A stretch of 64,000 nt of DNA from NCBI RefSeq assembly GCF_026191635.1, contig NZ_JAKRRW010000010.1, positions 62,001 to 126,000 on the forward strand, in the 5' to 3' direction. A program made the translations under genes and the position numbers. How positions within the stretch are numbered: position 1 is the stretch's first letter; every line of letters begins with the position of its first letter. This stretch comes from Photobacterium obscurum (lineage in GTDB: Bacteria > Pseudomonadota > Gammaproteobacteria > Enterobacterales > Vibrionaceae). Shown piece by piece: positions 16,015 to 24,462 of this stretch. The notes under the pieces are model-generated. The model worked only from the letters and a program-made list of their open reading frames with translations, was not told where the DNA came from and ran no database searches.

Positions 16015-16743
16015 ATGTCAAATTCTAAAACCGTTTTCAGTGAACTAATTCAGTCACGTCGCTCAGTAAGAAAGTATGAACAAAATATTGAGTTTGACCA
16101 TCAAGTAGTCGGTCGCTCTCTTGAGCTCGCGACACTTTCGCCAAATAGCTCAAATATGCAATTATGGGAGTTTCATCGGATCATCAGTGAAGATAAGCGG
16201 GAGCAACTTGCTGAGATCTGCATGGGGCAAAACGCGGCCAAAACGGCCAGCGAACTTGTTGCTTTTGTTGTGACTCCCTATAAATGGAAGTCTCGTGCAG
16301 AGATCAACGCAGCGCATATTCGCCAGGCCTTTGATGGACGAGAAGACGCAACGGCAAAGCGAGCTTTAAAGTATTATGAGAAGCTTATTCCCTTCATTTA
16401 TAACAATGACCGATTCGGTTTTTTTGGTATCGGACGTAAAATTTTTAGTTACTTTCTCGGACAGCGAAAGCCTATGGTTCGTGAAGTAAGCAAGAGCGAT
16501 ATCCGCGTTTGTCTGCACAAAAGTAGCTCCTTGGCCGCAATGACATTCATGACAGCAATGCAAGCTGAAGGCTATGATACGTGTCCGATGGAAGGGTTTG
16601 ATTCTCAACGGGCCAAAAAACTACTAGGCTTACCTAAACAGGCTGAAATCACCATGATCGTAAGTTGTGGTAAACGCGCTGCAGATGGCATTTATAGTGA
16701 CAGACACCGAGTCGCTCACCAAGACGTCATTTTTAACCATTAA
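16015..16743 (+). CDS. Nitroreductase-family protein
   Basis: A 242-aa FMN-dependent NAD(P)H oxidoreductase-type protein. The N-terminal FMN-binding segment SRRSVRKYE and the next helix LATLSPNSSNMQLWEF are typical of the family, and the C-terminal part has SSLAAMTFMTAMQAEGYDTCPMEGF. It carries an extra insertion of about 50 basic and aromatic residues around 95-150 compared with short nitroreductases. The physiological substrate is unknown. No obvious operon partner: the next gene starts about 54 bases later and may be co-transcribed. Confidence 0.85.
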   Translation: MSNSKTVFSELIQSRRSVRKYEQNIEFDHQVVGRSLELATLSPNSSNMQLWEFHRIISEDKREQLAEICMGQNAAKTASELVAFVVTPYKWKSRAEINAAHIRQAFDGREDATAKRALKYYEKLIPFIYNNDRFGFFGIGRKIFSYFLGQRKPMVREVSKSDIRVCLHKSSSLAAMTFMTAMQAEGYDTCPMEGFDSQRAKKLLGLPKQAEITMIVSCGKRAADGIYSDRHRVAHQDVIFNH

Positions 16744-16796
16744 TTGACCACTCAGTCTGAAAACCCATACCTTATCAAGCTAATTTACGGTAAGGT

Positions 16797-17342
16797 GTGG
16801 TGGAATTTAAATTAAGAACAGATGATATGCAGGCAAAGATTGAACAACTCATAGAATTAAAGAAAATCTGGATGGCCAGCCACATTACTGAGGCTGAATT
16901 CCCAACGCCACTAAGTAAAAAAGGGCTGGCACTATACCAGTCTAGCCAGCAAAAACAGTCAACTGAACTGATATCATCAACTCCCGATACAGCCCTTAAT
17001 TCTCTAACGATTTATCCAGTTGACTGCCACCCATTAACGATTCGTTACTCGTTGATTTTGTCCTCAAAATGGCAAAATGAGCAGGAAAAAGAAGCGGTTA
17101 TTGAGTACCTAACCCAGATTATGTTTGAAGCTGGCTCTCCGGCGCAATTATTTGTAGGCTTCTACAAAGGAAAACCTGTTACTTGTGGCATGATTTTTCA
17201 ACCAGATAATGATGTTGCTCTTATATCTGATGTGCATGCTCTTCCCCTGGCAAACCAAAAAGAGCTTATTAATGAAATGGAAAGCTTCTTAATTAACAGG
17301 GTACATTCCGACAACGTTCAGTTAGCCATCACCCGCGGTTAA
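16797..17342 (+). CDS. Hypothetical protein with GNAT-like C-terminal half
   Basis: Up to 181 aa. The first 75 residues are helical and polar. The second half reads like part of an acetyltransferase fold: AQLFVGFYKGKPVTCGMIF, then VALISDVHALP, where GNAT proteins have their two central strands. The glycine-rich acetyl-CoA loop is not clear, so enzymatic activity is uncertain. Possible starts are GTG at 16797 or 16800 and ATG at 16827; none has a strong ribosome binding site, and the ATG is attractive because family-like sequence begins there. It is probably expressed with the nitroreductase upstream. The function is unknown. Confidence 0.6.
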   Translation: MVEFKLRTDDMQAKIEQLIELKKIWMASHITEAEFPTPLSKKGLALYQSSQQKQSTELISSTPDTALNSLTIYPVDCHPLTIRYSLILSSKWQNEQEKEAVIEYLTQIMFEAGSPAQLFVGFYKGKPVTCGMIFQPDNDVALISDVHALPLANQKELINEMESFLINRVHSDNVQLAITRG

Positions 17343-17459
17343 CCTCTAGGGTGTGCCCTTAATTTAGTTGCAGCTATCGCTACTGCTATTTTCAAGCAGA
17401 GCAACTGAAAAATGATGCGACTAGGTAGGCCAAAAAATTATGGACATACCCTAACGTTT

Positions 17460-17490
17460 CGTCAGAAAGGTCCCCTCTTCTTTTCTGACG
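17460..17490 (+). terminator. Hairpin upstream of hnoX
   Basis: CGTCAGAAA at 17460-17468 pairs with TTTCTGACG at 17482-17490. It lies 118 bases after the previous stop and lacks a following T tract, so it may be a weak terminator or another RNA structure. Confidence 0.4.
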
Positions 17491-17632
17491 ATAGTTAGCT
17501 TACTCAATTCTCCGCTTTCACTCTTGCTATTTAACCTCAGTTACTTTGTATACCCATTTCTTTGTTATTGATTTTTGACGCGTCTTCTATCCCTTACCAT
17601 AATGGATGAAAGAGCTACTGAAGGGTTATAAA

Positions 17633-18172
17633 ATGAAAGGAATCATTTTTACTGAGTTTTTAGACATTGTCGAAGACAGCTTTGGCCTTGAAGTTTGCCA
17701 AGAAATGCTCGAACTAGCTAATGATGATGGTGTTTATACAGCTGTCGGCAGTTACGACCATAATGATCTGGTCAAACTGATTATTAGTTTAGGAAAAGTC
17801 ACCGGTATATCAACAGAGACACTTCAGGAAATATATGGTGAGGCCGTTTTCCCCCGCCTCTATCGCACCTTGCCCAAGCTGGATAAATTTCAACAAGATA
17901 CGTTCAGCTTTATTAAATCTGTAGAAGAGCATATCCATACAGAGGTTAAGAAACTCTATCCTGATGCGACACCACCGCACTTTGATTTTTTATCTGAAAC
18001 TAAATCCCATATGCTGATGGACTATAAATCGGCTCGCTGTATGTCTCATGTTTGCAAGGGGCTTATCAAAGGCTGCGCCAAGCATTTTCATCAGAACGTC
18101 CAAATTACCATGGAACCCATAAATAAAAAGCAGAGTCACGTGCGCTTCAGTATCGATTTAATCATGGAGTAA
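17633..18172 (+). CDS. hnoX: H-NOX heme nitric oxide/oxygen-binding sensor
   Basis: A 179-aa heme sensor that binds nitric oxide and controls a partner kinase. It begins MKGIIFTEF, standard for the family. The heme-contact motif Y-x-S-x-R is present as YKSAR near residue 137, and the proximal His lies in the EEHIHTEV helix near residue 101. The ATG at 17633 has GAAGGG 7 bases upstream, so the longer frame from 17606 is rejected. The hybrid kinase gene starts 2 bases after its stop. In Vibrio harveyi and Shewanella such pairs link NO to quorum sensing or biofilm control through an HPt protein; that role is inherited from those studies and inferred here. Confidence 0.93.
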   Translation: MKGIIFTEFLDIVEDSFGLEVCQEMLELANDDGVYTAVGSYDHNDLVKLIISLGKVTGISTETLQEIYGEAVFPRLYRTLPKLDKFQQDTFSFIKSVEEHIHTEVKKLYPDATPPHFDFLSETKSHMLMDYKSARCMSHVCKGLIKGCAKHFHQNVQITMEPINKKQSHVRFSIDLIME

Positions 18173-18174
18173 AA

Positions 18175-19899
18175 ATGGATAAAGATCAGCATATTGCTCT
18201 ACTGCTTAAAAAGTTGCAGCGTGAAAAATCGGCTCGGCAGGAGGCAGAGAAACTACTTGAAGTTAAAAGCCATGAGCTGTATGACGCGAAGAAACTACTT
18301 GAACGCTCTCTAGAAAAGCTAAAAGCGCAAGCAGAGGTTGATTCTGAACTTTTATCATATCAAGCGAAGATTGAAACATTGTTACTTGAATATGGCAGAT
18401 TATTTCTTAAGCACTCCCCTTCATTTCAAATAATTCAATCGCTTGCGGACAGTTTGGTCGATAACCTTTCCGTTACAGCATGCTGTATTGAGATATTATG
18501 TGAACCCGATGTCGGCATCAACACTTGTTATGCTTCTGGACGACGACAGCAATGGCAACGCCCACAGCAGCTAAACCAGGAAAAAGTATATTGGGACGAA
18601 TCAGATGGTATTTTATGGGTATCACTCGATAGTGAGCATACTGTTCGGGGCTTTTTTGCTACACGTATCAACGCAACTGGTGTCTGGTTTCATACCATTA
18701 AAAAACATATGTCACTATTTAGTGAAATGCTTAGATCTTCTATCGGTAGACAACTGAGTTTAGAACAGGCAATAACAGCAAGAAATCGAGCAGAAGCCTC
18801 TGAGCAAGCAACACGTGATTTCTTAGCGATGATAAACCATGAATTAAGAACACCGTTAAACGGTGTCTTAGGATCAGCCGAGTTACTGGATGATACTCTT
18901 TTAACCCCACATCAAAAAAAGCTGCTTAATACATTGAACCATTCCGGAGAGTTGCTAAGAGCAATTATCAACGACCTCCTGGATTACAGTAAAATCAACG
19001 CTGGCATGTTGGAGCTTATAGAAAAGCCTTTCAACTGCCACAATATGGCCGGAATGCTTGAAGATATCTTTCAGTTTAGAGCATCAGAAAAGCAACTTAC
19101 CTTTAAAATCATCTGTAGCCCTTCAGTTCCAAATTGGCTTATCGGCGATGAAGATAGAATTAAGCAAATCTATGTAAACCTCATTGGCAATGCGATCAAA
19201 TTCACGGCAAAAGGACATGTTACTGTCCAACTCGACTGGCATGATAATCAGCTATTGTTTAACGTCAATGACTCAGGCTGCGGAATTGCTGAAGATCAAC
19301 AAAGTAAACTATTCAAACCCTTCACTCAAGTTGATATCTCCAGCAAGCGTACCCATGAAGGTACAGGCCTTGGGCTGGCAATTTGTAAGCAATTGGCAAA
19401 TCAGATGAAGGGAGAGATACAAGTTACCAGCCGCAAAGGAGATGGGGCGACTTTCACCGTGGCTCTTCCTTTGTCAATCCACCACTCATCAAACACCGAC
19501 AGTAAGCGCACTCACTTCCAAAACCATCAAATTAATATGCTTAATGTGTTAGTGGTAGAAGATCTTAAAACCAACCAAATGCTTATCAAATTGATGCTTG
19601 CCAAAATGGGCTTGAATCCAACAATTGTTGATAATGGTCAACAGGCTATTGAGATTTTAAGCAAACAGTCCTTCGATGTAATATTAATGGACTGCAGAAT
19701 GCCTGTGATGGATGGGTACAGCGCAACAAAAAAGCTGCGCGAGTCCGGCTACAATAAACCGATTTTAGCTTTAACCGCCGGCACGACATCGGCAGAGCGA
19801 CAAGACTGTATCAACGCAGGTATGGACGATATTCTCTGCAAGCCATATCAGTCACAAGAGCTGAGGGAAATGCTCGAAAAATGGGGAGCAACTAAATAG
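18175..19899 (+). CDS. hnoK: H-NOX-associated hybrid sensor kinase
   Basis: A 574-aa soluble hybrid histidine kinase with no transmembrane segment. Order: N-terminal coiled coil (residues 5-60), a GAF-like or unassigned sensor region (65-195), HisKA with His222 in MINHELRTPLNG, HATPase with GNAIKFT, DSGCGI and GTGLGLAI, then a C-terminal receiver with Asp506 in LMDCRMPVMDG. GGAG lies 5 bases before the ATG. NO-bound H-NOX normally inhibits autophosphorylation of this kinase. The internal receiver means output needs an HPt protein such as LuxU or HnoB, which is not encoded in this window. Confidence 0.92.
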   Translation: MDKDQHIALLLKKLQREKSARQEAEKLLEVKSHELYDAKKLLERSLEKLKAQAEVDSELLSYQAKIETLLLEYGRLFLKHSPSFQIIQSLADSLVDNLSVTACCIEILCEPDVGINTCYASGRRQQWQRPQQLNQEKVYWDESDGILWVSLDSEHTVRGFFATRINATGVWFHTIKKHMSLFSEMLRSSIGRQLSLEQAITARNRAEASEQATRDFLAMINHELRTPLNGVLGSAELLDDTLLTPHQKKLLNTLNHSGELLRAIINDLLDYSKINAGMLELIEKPFNCHNMAGMLEDIFQFRASEKQLTFKIICSPSVPNWLIGDEDRIKQIYVNLIGNAIKFTAKGHVTVQLDWHDNQLLFNVNDSGCGIAEDQQSKLFKPFTQVDISSKRTHEGTGLGLAICKQLANQMKGEIQVTSRKGDGATFTVALPLSIHHSSNTDSKRTHFQNHQINMLNVLVVEDLKTNQMLIKLMLAKMGLNPTIVDNGQQAIEILSKQSFDVILMDCRMPVMDGYSATKKLRESGYNKPILALTAGTTSAERQDCINAGMDDILCKPYQSQELREMLEKWGATK

Positions 19900-19944
19900 C
19901 CCCCCACCTCGATATTGAATAGGTTCCACTAACAATATTTATTG

Positions 19945-21126
19945 CTAACTAGAAACACTCAGCAATGCCGTCGCCAAATAGTCCAGCTGCTGCTCCTGAA
20001 GACCTGCAATATTAATGCGGCCATCACCAACGGCATAAATCGCAAATTCATCGCGCAGCCGGCCAACCTGCTCGGGGCTTAAACCTGTAACAGAAAACAT
20101 CCCTTTATGCTGTTCAATAAAGTCAAAGTCATCGGAACCCTGCGCACGTACTGCTTGAGTTAAACCCGTCCTTAAGCTCAACAGACGACCGTGCATTTCA
20201 CTTAGCTCTTGCTTCCAGGTTCGAGTGAGCTCCTGATCACTGAGGATCGTTGCAACCAAAGCAGCACCATGATCAGGTGGCATAGTATAGGTAGAACGCG
20301 CTAAATTTAGAATACGTCCCTTGGCTTTTTGCGCAACCTTAAGGCTGTCGCTAATCACAATAGCGGCCCCTGTTCGTTCTCGATATAGACCAAAATTCTT
20401 CGAGCAAGATGTAGCAATAATCATTTCTTCAGTATTGTCTGCCATGTGTTTCAAGCCCGCAGCATCCTGCTCAAGACCATCACCAAAGCCTTGATAGGCA
20501 ATATCAACAAAAGGCAGGAAGCCGTTTTTATTGGCAAGCTCTGTAATGGCCATCCAGTCTGCAAAAGATATATCGGCTCCCGTCGGGTTATGACAACAAC
20601 CATGCAGGAGAACAACATCTTGTGGCCCGGCTTTCGCTAGCTCAGCAAGCATTGCGCTACTGTCTACTTGCTTAGTCGCTGGATCAAAATAGGGATAAAA
20701 TCTCACTTTCAGCCCTGCCGCTTCCATAACAGGTTTGTGATTGACATAACTCGGGTTTGAAATCCATACCGTAGTATCAGGTTGAGCTAAACGCATCAAA
20801 TCAGCGAGCATTCGTAGTGCCCCACTTGCTCCCGGGGTTTGAACGGCAGTTGCTCGTGTATGGGCAGAGGTATCAGTCAGAAGTAAATCCATCATCGACT
20901 GGTTAAACACTTCATTACCGGCTAGTCCGACATAAGCCTTGGTTGTTTGTGTATCCAACTGCTGCTGTTGCGCCTGCTGAACCGCTCTCATTATTGGTGT
21001 TTCACCTTGGCTGTTTCGGTACACCCCAATACCTAAGTCCATCTTATCTGCCCGGGCATCTTCTCGATAAGCAATTGATAGAGACAATATAGGGTCAAGT
21101 TGTGCTTCTCTGAGCTGATTAAACAT
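19945..21126 (-). CDS. Aspartate/aromatic amino acid aminotransferase (class I)
   Basis: A 393-aa PLP-dependent aminotransferase of the AspC/TyrB group, which interconverts aspartate, glutamate or aromatic amino acids and their keto acids. The PLP lysine is in SCSKNFGLYRERTG, the cofactor-contact motifs are CCHNPTG and DIAYQGFGDG, and the substrate-carboxylate Arg is in the C-terminal GRINIAGL. The first residues MFNQLREAQLDPILSL are typical. I cannot separate AspC from TyrB specificity by eye. It is a single gene, separated from the divergent DUF3081 gene by about 250 bases. Confidence 0.9.
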   Translation of the reverse strand: MFNQLREAQLDPILSLSIAYREDARADKMDLGIGVYRNSQGETPIMRAVQQAQQQQLDTQTTKAYVGLAGNEVFNQSMMDLLLTDTSAHTRATAVQTPGASGALRMLADLMRLAQPDTTVWISNPSYVNHKPVMEAAGLKVRFYPYFDPATKQVDSSAMLAELAKAGPQDVVLLHGCCHNPTGADISFADWMAITELANKNGFLPFVDIAYQGFGDGLEQDAAGLKHMADNTEEMIIATSCSKNFGLYRERTGAAIVISDSLKVAQKAKGRILNLARSTYTMPPDHGAALVATILSDQELTRTWKQELSEMHGRLLSLRTGLTQAVRAQGSDDFDFIEQHKGMFSVTGLSPEQVGRLRDEFAIYAVGDGRINIAGLQEQQLDYLATALLSVSS

Positions 21127-21347
21127 CGGATTAATTCCATTTAGTGGCTATTCTTCATTTCAAACTATCATTTACATCTTTAAAGGTCACGATGAAATCG
21201 CCAAAAATATCAACATCCATTTTCCAGCTTACGCGCAAAAACGTGATGTATATCAAGCACAAATATTGATCTTAATTAACATTCATCCAACTTTACTTGC
21301 GGCAGTCTGAGCAAGACCTAAATTTATTAATGAGCCCAGTGTTTTTT

Positions 21348-21364
21348 GTTTGATTAAATCAAAC
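21348..21364 (+). promoter_or_regulatory. 17-bp perfect palindrome before DUF3081 gene
   Basis: GTTTGATTAAATCAAAC is a perfect odd-length palindrome 19 bases before the ATG. It resembles an FNR site (TTGAT-N4-ATCAA), but the spacer is one base too short. It is a good operator candidate for a dimeric regulator. Confidence 0.45.
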
Positions 21365-21383
21365 TAATCGAATGGAGGTAACT

Positions 21384-21695
21384 ATGAAAAATAGTGTTGA
21401 TGTCCGTACCTTGCTAAGTGTATATGAGAAAATTAAAACTCAGGGAAAAGCCACAGAAACAGGCATTCGATTAGAAGATGTTACTTGTACAGAAAATCCT
21501 GATGGATACTGTGTCAGCCTTTCTGATAACAACGTCAGCCTAGATATCAATTTCCATAATACTTACCACTTCCATACCGCAAACGAAGATCCCGATACCG
21601 TCATTAACCAGACAACCACTGACTTTCACAATAATAATGAAGCGCAAATTCAAGAATTCATCCACAAATTAGCAGAGCTAGATAAAAAGTATTAG
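21384..21695 (+). CDS. DUF3081-family small protein
   Basis: A 103-aa acidic protein. The N-terminus SVDVRTLLSVYEKIKTQGK and the central DGYCVSLSDNNVSLDINFHN match my memory of the DUF3081 family of gammaproteobacterial hypothetical proteins; the tail after residue 70 is extended and Asn-rich. Function unknown. The ATG at 21384 is chosen because GGAGGT lies just upstream (21375-21380); the ATG at 21372 overlaps that signal. It is monocistronic with a palindrome in its leader. Confidence 0.7.
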   Translation: MKNSVDVRTLLSVYEKIKTQGKATETGIRLEDVTCTENPDGYCVSLSDNNVSLDINFHNTYHFHTANEDPDTVINQTTTDFHNNNEAQIQEFIHKLAELDKKY

Positions 21696-22009
21696 ACAGT
21701 TTTTGTCAGCTCTATTGCCACCTTTGATAAGCTGCAGGCATGGTTTGATGTGTAGACATATACTATATAAAGCACCTGCCTGCACACCCATTCCAAATTG
21801 CACTAATCCCTTCATTTATTTGACATCTTCCTGACAAAGCAAAACTGTAAATCAATAACATATAAGCATCACTAACGAATAAAAAATCCAATTCCACATT
21901 GTTCAGTTTGCATTCATACAAGCTGTTATATCGTCTAAATCATAAAGTAGTTCCAGTCGATACAATGTGAAATAACTATTTTTCTGCTTAATTCAGAAAG
22001 AGGCACAAG
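21696..22009. other. Intergenic region with long-range inverted repeat
   Basis: About 310 AT-rich bases with no gene. The 8-bp arms TGCAGGCA (21733-21740) and TGCCTGCA (21777-21784) could form a hairpin with a 36-base loop. No T tract follows, so I do not call a terminator. Confidence 0.4.
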
Positions 22010-22177
22010 ATGCACACACAACAACTCAACGCAAAAGAGATAGATATTGTGATTGCAGCATTAGGTGAATGTTATCGCCGCCTGAGCGCTGCCGAAATGA
22101 CAGCCAAAGAGCTATCTCAAGATGGTTTTGCTTTAATGTTTCAATCAGCATATAAACACCACGCTCAAGAACATTAA
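22010..22177 (+). CDS. Small hypothetical protein, 55 aa
   Basis: A short gene below usual ORF cut-offs. It starts at ATG 22010 with GAGG 6-7 bases upstream (AAGAGGCACAAG) and encodes a soluble, helical 55-aa product: MHTQQLNAKEIDIVIAAL, then YRRLSAAEMTAKELSQDGF and a His-rich tail. The stop is followed within 15 bases by a strong bidirectional terminator, which supports it as a real transcript. I do not recognise the family, although the composition is like conserved small Vibrio proteins. Confidence 0.65.
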   Translation: MHTQQLNAKEIDIVIAALGECYRRLSAAEMTAKELSQDGFALMFQSAYKHHAQEH

Positions 22178-22192
22178 CAGCCGCAAGAAACA

Positions 22193-22222
22193 AAAAAGCT
22201 CAGACTTTCGCCTGAGCTTTTT
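22193..22222. terminator. Bidirectional terminator
   Basis: An 11-bp stem AAAAAGCTCAG/CTGAGCTTTTT with an 8-base loop lies between the 55-aa gene (+) and the VOC gene (-). Confidence 0.9.
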
Positions 22223-22239
22223 AGATTTCAGAGTCTGGC

Positions 22240-22638
22240 TTAAATATCCCAATCGCGATTTTGCAACACGACGCGGTAGCCATCCAAATCCTCAAATGTT
22301 TTACCGACCTCTTCCCAGTATGGATTATTTGATTCAACCACACTGAAACCAGCATCAATCATATTCCGACAGGCACGTTCCCAAACACGGCTGCAATCTA
22401 TGTAAAACACCAGCAAGTTATCTTCACTAGGCGCACTACCAACGGTAGTTCCCTTCTGGTGAATAAACTCCAAATGGTAACCGTGCTTTTGATGGCCTAA
22501 CACTGCACCATCAAAACCGTCATGATCGGTGAATTGTTTAAGCATCTCAAAGCCAAGTGCTTTGCTATACATAAGGGTTATTTGATTCAAGTTATCGGTA
22601 GGTCTGACAACACGGAGTGTCGCATCTCTAGGTATCAT
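22240..22638 (-). CDS. VOC-superfamily (glyoxalase/dioxygenase fold) protein
   Basis: A 132-aa single VOC module with paired beta-alpha-beta-beta-beta units. Visible features are LRVVRPTDNLNQITLMYSKALGFE at the start, the metal-ligand-like HLEF near residue 55, and the closing strand DLDGYRVVLQNRDW. It resembles YycE-type proteins and may bind a metal and a small hydrophobic compound; no substrate can be given. Single gene ending at a shared terminator. Confidence 0.82.
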   Translation of the reverse strand: MIPRDATLRVVRPTDNLNQITLMYSKALGFEMLKQFTDHDGFDGAVLGHQKHGYHLEFIHQKGTTVGSAPSEDNLLVFYIDCSRVWERACRNMIDAGFSVVESNNPYWEEVGKTFEDLDGYRVVLQNRDWDI

Positions 22639-23022
22639 AGCCGTATCATCCTTTGATATGTCTTTATAACGATTGCCGCTGTCTTATTAATATTTCAAGT
22701 TCAAACAGCAACAATACAGGCTTCACCCCAATACTCACAGGGTTGAATATACACATACTTTCACAGCAATTTCGCATACCGTCAAGCCATTAGATTAATT
22801 AATCCTATTTGACTACCAGCTTTGTTGTGTACTGCACATTTTCAGTTAACATGATATTTTTTTATTACCAAAAGAAGTGGTTTTTCAACCACTTCTTAAT
22901 CGTCTTTCAATGCTGTATTTCATCAGAACAAAGCAGCAATAAACTGTCAGTACCCATACATAAACAAGGTCATAGGAAGCGGCACTACCTCATTTGCTTA
23001 GCAGCTTTCCATTAGAGAAGCA
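22639..23022. other. Intergenic region, no gene seen
   Basis: About 380 bases. It contains the promoter side of the VOC gene, a 12-bp palindrome GATTAATTAATC at 22793-22804, and the hairpin at 22872-22897. A 68-codon plus-strand frame here is low-complexity and lacks a ribosome binding site, so it is not called. Confidence 0.4.
22872..22897 (-). terminator. Hairpin downstream of the glycosyltransferase operon
   Basis: A perfect 11-bp stem AAGAAGTGGTT/AACCACTTCTT with a 4-base loop lies about 125 bases after the minus-strand GT39 gene. On the minus strand a short T run follows. Confidence 0.6.
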
Positions 23023-24462
23023 TCAATTTCGTGCTACACAGTATACAAGCTCACGTTTCTTAGACTCACCACGTAGTTCACAACGATTCTTATCCCATAG
23101 GAAACCTTGTGGTATATGCTTTTTCTCCACGACAAGAAACATATGCGAATCTGCTCGTTTAATGACCTCACTCAACGGCTCCTTTACCTCGACCGCTTTA
23201 CCGTAAGAATAAAACTGCGCTGAAAAGGGACGTTTTTTTAGATAAACCAACTCGCTCTGCGCAGTTTCTGGCTGTAGTGCCCATTGCTCCATCAATCCCT
23301 TTTCGACCTCTTTTCCGGTTAAACCGAACTTAAGCAATAAGGCCACAACAATTATCAGAGCAGGCGTAACTAAACCGAATTTATAAACTTTATCAGATAG
23401 TCTGTGCTGACGATTGTAGCCTGCGATAAGTAATGCTACAGCAGGAAGGCCAGGCATCACATAACTTGCAAGAATATTGCCCGCAAACGTGAATAAAATT
23501 AATGGCGATAACATCCAGCACCAGAGAAAACCCAAATAACCATTGTCAGATACACCGCTCTCATCGCCTGATTTAAAGCTTCGCCATAGTTGACGCAGCA
23601 ATATCGGAGTCCAAGGCAAAGCCGCTAGTAGCCAATATACCCAGATAGTACCTCGAATTTCTTTATGTGCCGTACCGTATAGATCACCTTGCCAACCACT
23701 AACAACAAAACGCTTAATGTGTTCACCGATAATAAAATAATTAAGAAAACCAGGACTTTTCCACTCAGCCAACAGATACCACGGTAATGACAGAAGCAAA
23801 AATAGTGCAATTCCTCCTTTCCACGGTAAACAAGTCGGGATCTTCTTCCAGCGCTTCTCTTGCCCTAGCCACAAAGTTAGGCTGATACCAACTAACACAA
23901 GTGTTAACGGTCCCTTGGCCAGCATCCCAATTGCGAGCCCAACGAAAAACAGGTATCCCCACCACCTGGAGCTCTGCTGCCATGAGAGCCAAAAACTCAC
24001 CATACTCAAGGTGATACCCAACGTCAGCGCCGTATCTGTCATCACCGCGCCGGATATAACAATAAATGCCGCCGATGTAGCAAGGATTGCCGCTGCTAGC
24101 CACGCTTCTTCGTTGTTCTTACGTGATTTGGCAACCAACAACCAAGTTAGGCCAATAATAACGACTCCAACCACTAGGTGAGGTAATCGGGCTGCAAACT
24201 CATTAACACCAAACTGTTCGAAACCTGCCGCACTTAACCAGGTAAACAGCGGCGGTTTACCCCAAAATGGCACATTGTAGTCAAACATCGGGGTGATCCA
24301 ATTTCCGGTCTCGTACATGATCCGAGCCATCTCACCATAGCGGGCTTCTGTTGTATCCATCAATGGATAAAGGCCGAGTGTTGCCAAGCGGACTAAAACA
24401 GAAACAACAACTAGCCCAATCGCATACTGGGTTAATGTTAGATTTAACGATTTGTTGCTCAT
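23023..24462 (-). CDS. GT39/ArnT-like membrane glycosyltransferase
   Basis: A 479-aa inner-membrane transferase using a polyprenyl-phosphate sugar donor. About 11 hydrophobic segments are visible. The catalytic loop after the first helix has the acidic pair of the family as MDTTEARYGEMAR (Asp36, Glu39), followed by NWITPMFDYNVPFWGKPPLFTW as in ArnT and protein mannosyltransferases. It overlaps the GT2 gene by 4 bases. With that GT2 enzyme making undecaprenyl-phosphate sugar and a GtrA flippase gene nearby, it probably decorates lipid A, core, O-antigen or a protein in the periplasm. The sugar and acceptor cannot be read from sequence. Confidence 0.88.
   Translation of the reverse strand: MSNKSLNLTLTQYAIGLVVVSVLVRLATLGLYPLMDTTEARYGEMARIMYETGNWITPMFDYNVPFWGKPPLFTWLSAAGFEQFGVNEFAARLPHLVVGVVIIGLTWLLVAKSRKNNEEAWLAAAILATSAAFIVISGAVMTDTALTLGITLSMVSFWLSWQQSSRWWGYLFFVGLAIGMLAKGPLTLVLVGISLTLWLGQEKRWKKIPTCLPWKGGIALFLLLSLPWYLLAEWKSPGFLNYFIIGEHIKRFVVSGWQGDLYGTAHKEIRGTIWVYWLLAALPWTPILLRQLWRSFKSGDESGVSDNGYLGFLWCWMLSPLILFTFAGNILASYVMPGLPAVALLIAGYNRQHRLSDKVYKFGLVTPALIIVVALLLKFGLTGKEVEKGLMEQWALQPETAQSELVYLKKRPFSAQFYSYGKAVEVKEPLSEVIKRADSHMFLVVEKKHIPQGFLWDKNRCELRGESKKRELVYCVARN

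Noticed and set aside
22809-23015. Plus-strand 68-codon frame
   Set aside because: It spans a terminator hairpin, has no ribosome site and shows no recognisable protein pattern.
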